This document shows, one piece after another, positions 12,241-13,046 of a stretch of DNA of 13,046 nt. Origin of the DNA: Fimiplasma intestinipullorum (GTDB taxonomy: Bacteria; Bacillota_I; Bacilli_A; Erysipelotrichales; Coprobacillaceae); the NCBI GenBank assembly GCA_018715065.1, contig DVMJ01000056.1:1-13046 (forward strand). Reading direction: 5' to 3'. The notes beneath the pieces were generated by a model, which did no database searches, was not told where the DNA came from, and saw only the letters and a program-made list of their open reading frames with translations. The position numbers and the translations under genes were made by a program. Position 1 is the first letter of the stretch. Every line of letters starts with the position of its first letter.

Positions 12241-13046
12241 CTTCACCTACCTTATTCTGAGATGTATAAACTTCACGATAGATTTCGTTATTCTGCAATA
12301 ATTCTTCATGTGTACCGATACCATCAATGCAGCCACCATTCATTACAATGATCCTGTCTGCATCTTGGACAGAAGAAATTCGCTGTGCAATAATGATCTT
12401 GGTTGTTTCCGGGATAAACTTTGCAAAAGCCTTACGAATCAAAGCATCTGTTTTCGTATCAACCGCACTAGTAGAGTCATCCAAGATCAGGATCTTTGGT
12501 TTTTTCAACAATGCACGAGCGATACATAAACGCTGCTTCTGACCACCGGAAACGTTGGTTCCACCCTGTTCGATATAAGTGTCATATTTATATGGGAATT
12601 GTTCCACAAACTCATCCGCACAGGCCAGCTTACAAGCCTCCTGAATTTGCTCATCGGTAGCATATTTATCGCCCCAACGCAAGTTTTCACTGATTGAGCC
12701 AGAGAAGAGAACATTCTTTTGCAGCACGACGGCAACCTGATTACGCAGTGATTCCAGATCATAATCGCGCACATCGACACCACCGACTTTGACCGATCCC
12801 TCTGTGACATCATATAGTCTTGGTATCAGCTGAATTAAAGAGGTCTTCGATGATCCTGTCCCACCGATAATTCCAATCGTTTCACCTGATTGGATATGTA
12901 GATCGATATTGGCCAAGGCAAAACGATGTGCTTTTGCAGAATATTTGAAATTCACATGATCAAAATCAATTGATCCATCCTTGACTGTGCGCACAGGCTC
13001 AGCCGGATTGGTCAATGTACTTCTTTCACGTAACACTTCCACGATA
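12230..13046 (-). CDS. ABC exporter half-transporter, degenerate-site subunit (partial)
   Basis: Only the C-terminal part is present: the reading frame stays open to the window edge, and GTG 13042 is internal. The visible 270 residues are the ATPase domain: Walker A GGTGSSKT (60-67; Ser where Gly is usual), Q-loop Gln108, signature VSGGQ 164-168, Walker B ILILDD (184-189) with Asp189 replacing the catalytic Glu, and Gln220 replacing the switch His in IIIAQRISS. These substitutions mark the non-hydrolysing site subunit of a heterodimeric exporter; its intact VSGGQ would complete the active site of the partner. The membrane domain must lie beyond 13046. TAA is at 12230, overlapping the next gene, so the two are co-translated. 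Confidence 0.9.
   Translation of the reverse strand, partial: IVEVLRERSTLTNPAEPVRTVKDGSIDFDHVNFKYSAKAHRFALANIDLHIQSGETIGIIGGTGSSKTSLIQLIPRLYDVTEGSVKVGGVDVRDYDLESLRNQVAVVLQKNVLFSGSISENLRWGDKYATDEQIQEACKLACADEFVEQFPYKYDTYIEQGGTNVSGGQKQRLCIARALLKKPKILILDDSTSAVDTKTDALIRKAFAKFIPETTKIIIAQRISSVQDADRIIVMNGGCIDGIGTHEELLQNNEIYREVYTSQNKVGEDDE

Noticed and set aside
1..13046. CRISPR array, insertion sequence, prophage or integration site
   Set aside because: No regularly spaced repeats, no transposase or integrase reading frame, and no terminal inverted repeats with target duplication were seen.

Overview
The window (about 13 kb, AT-rich) looks like chromosomal DNA from a low-GC Gram-positive (Bacillota), plausibly a gut Erysipelotrichia-type organism. 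The clues are strong AGGAGG ribosome sites, TATAAT promoters, T-tailed intrinsic terminators, and the gene content: PepV-type dipeptidase, YitT/DUF161 membrane protein, a heterodimeric multidrug-type ABC exporter and HTH-TPR regulators. The taxonomic call is inference. I see no transposase, integrase, CRISPR array, tRNA or rRNA.

Layout. 1-898 is gene-poor: several hairpins and terminators, one promoter and at most one 39-codon ORF. 899-1288 (-) and 1753-2406 (+) are divergent genes of unknown function; the second has a ~200-nt leader that can fold over its Shine-Dalgarno. 2460-3020 has no convincing protein gene but holds two candidate structured RNAs. 3107-6480 is the most interesting part. 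Two paralogous HTH + TPR regulators (3402-4685 + and 4733-6064 -) face each other, and each is preceded by a very short ORF missing from routine calling: a 23-residue hydrophobic peptide (3323-3394 +) and a 58-residue secreted Cys/His miniprotein (6088-6264 -). Their promoters share the same core (TTTAAA, 17 bp, TATATTTATGT) and a 20-bp upstream block conserved at 19/20 positions, although the surrounding DNA has diverged. 6638-7012 (+) looks like a free-standing ~360-nt structured RNA gene.

7136-10240 (-) is a tightly coupled operon: N4-GlcNAc-asparaginase family hydrolase, PepV-like M20 dipeptidase, YitT-family membrane protein. A promoter lies at 10212-10240 and a terminator at 7139-7177. 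It suggests intracellular breakdown of Asn-linked or beta-aspartyl compounds and small peptides. 10301-13046 (-) is an ABC exporter pair with one degenerate and one canonical ATP site; the upstream subunit runs off the window.

Working model (inference): the two regulator modules are duplicated, RRNPP-like sensory units in which a small exported or hydrophobic peptide is co-transcribed with the HTH-TPR protein that may sense it, and both may answer to a common regulator through the shared upstream box. Their targets cannot be read from sequence alone; the neighbouring structured RNAs and the asparaginase/peptidase operon are candidates by proximity only.
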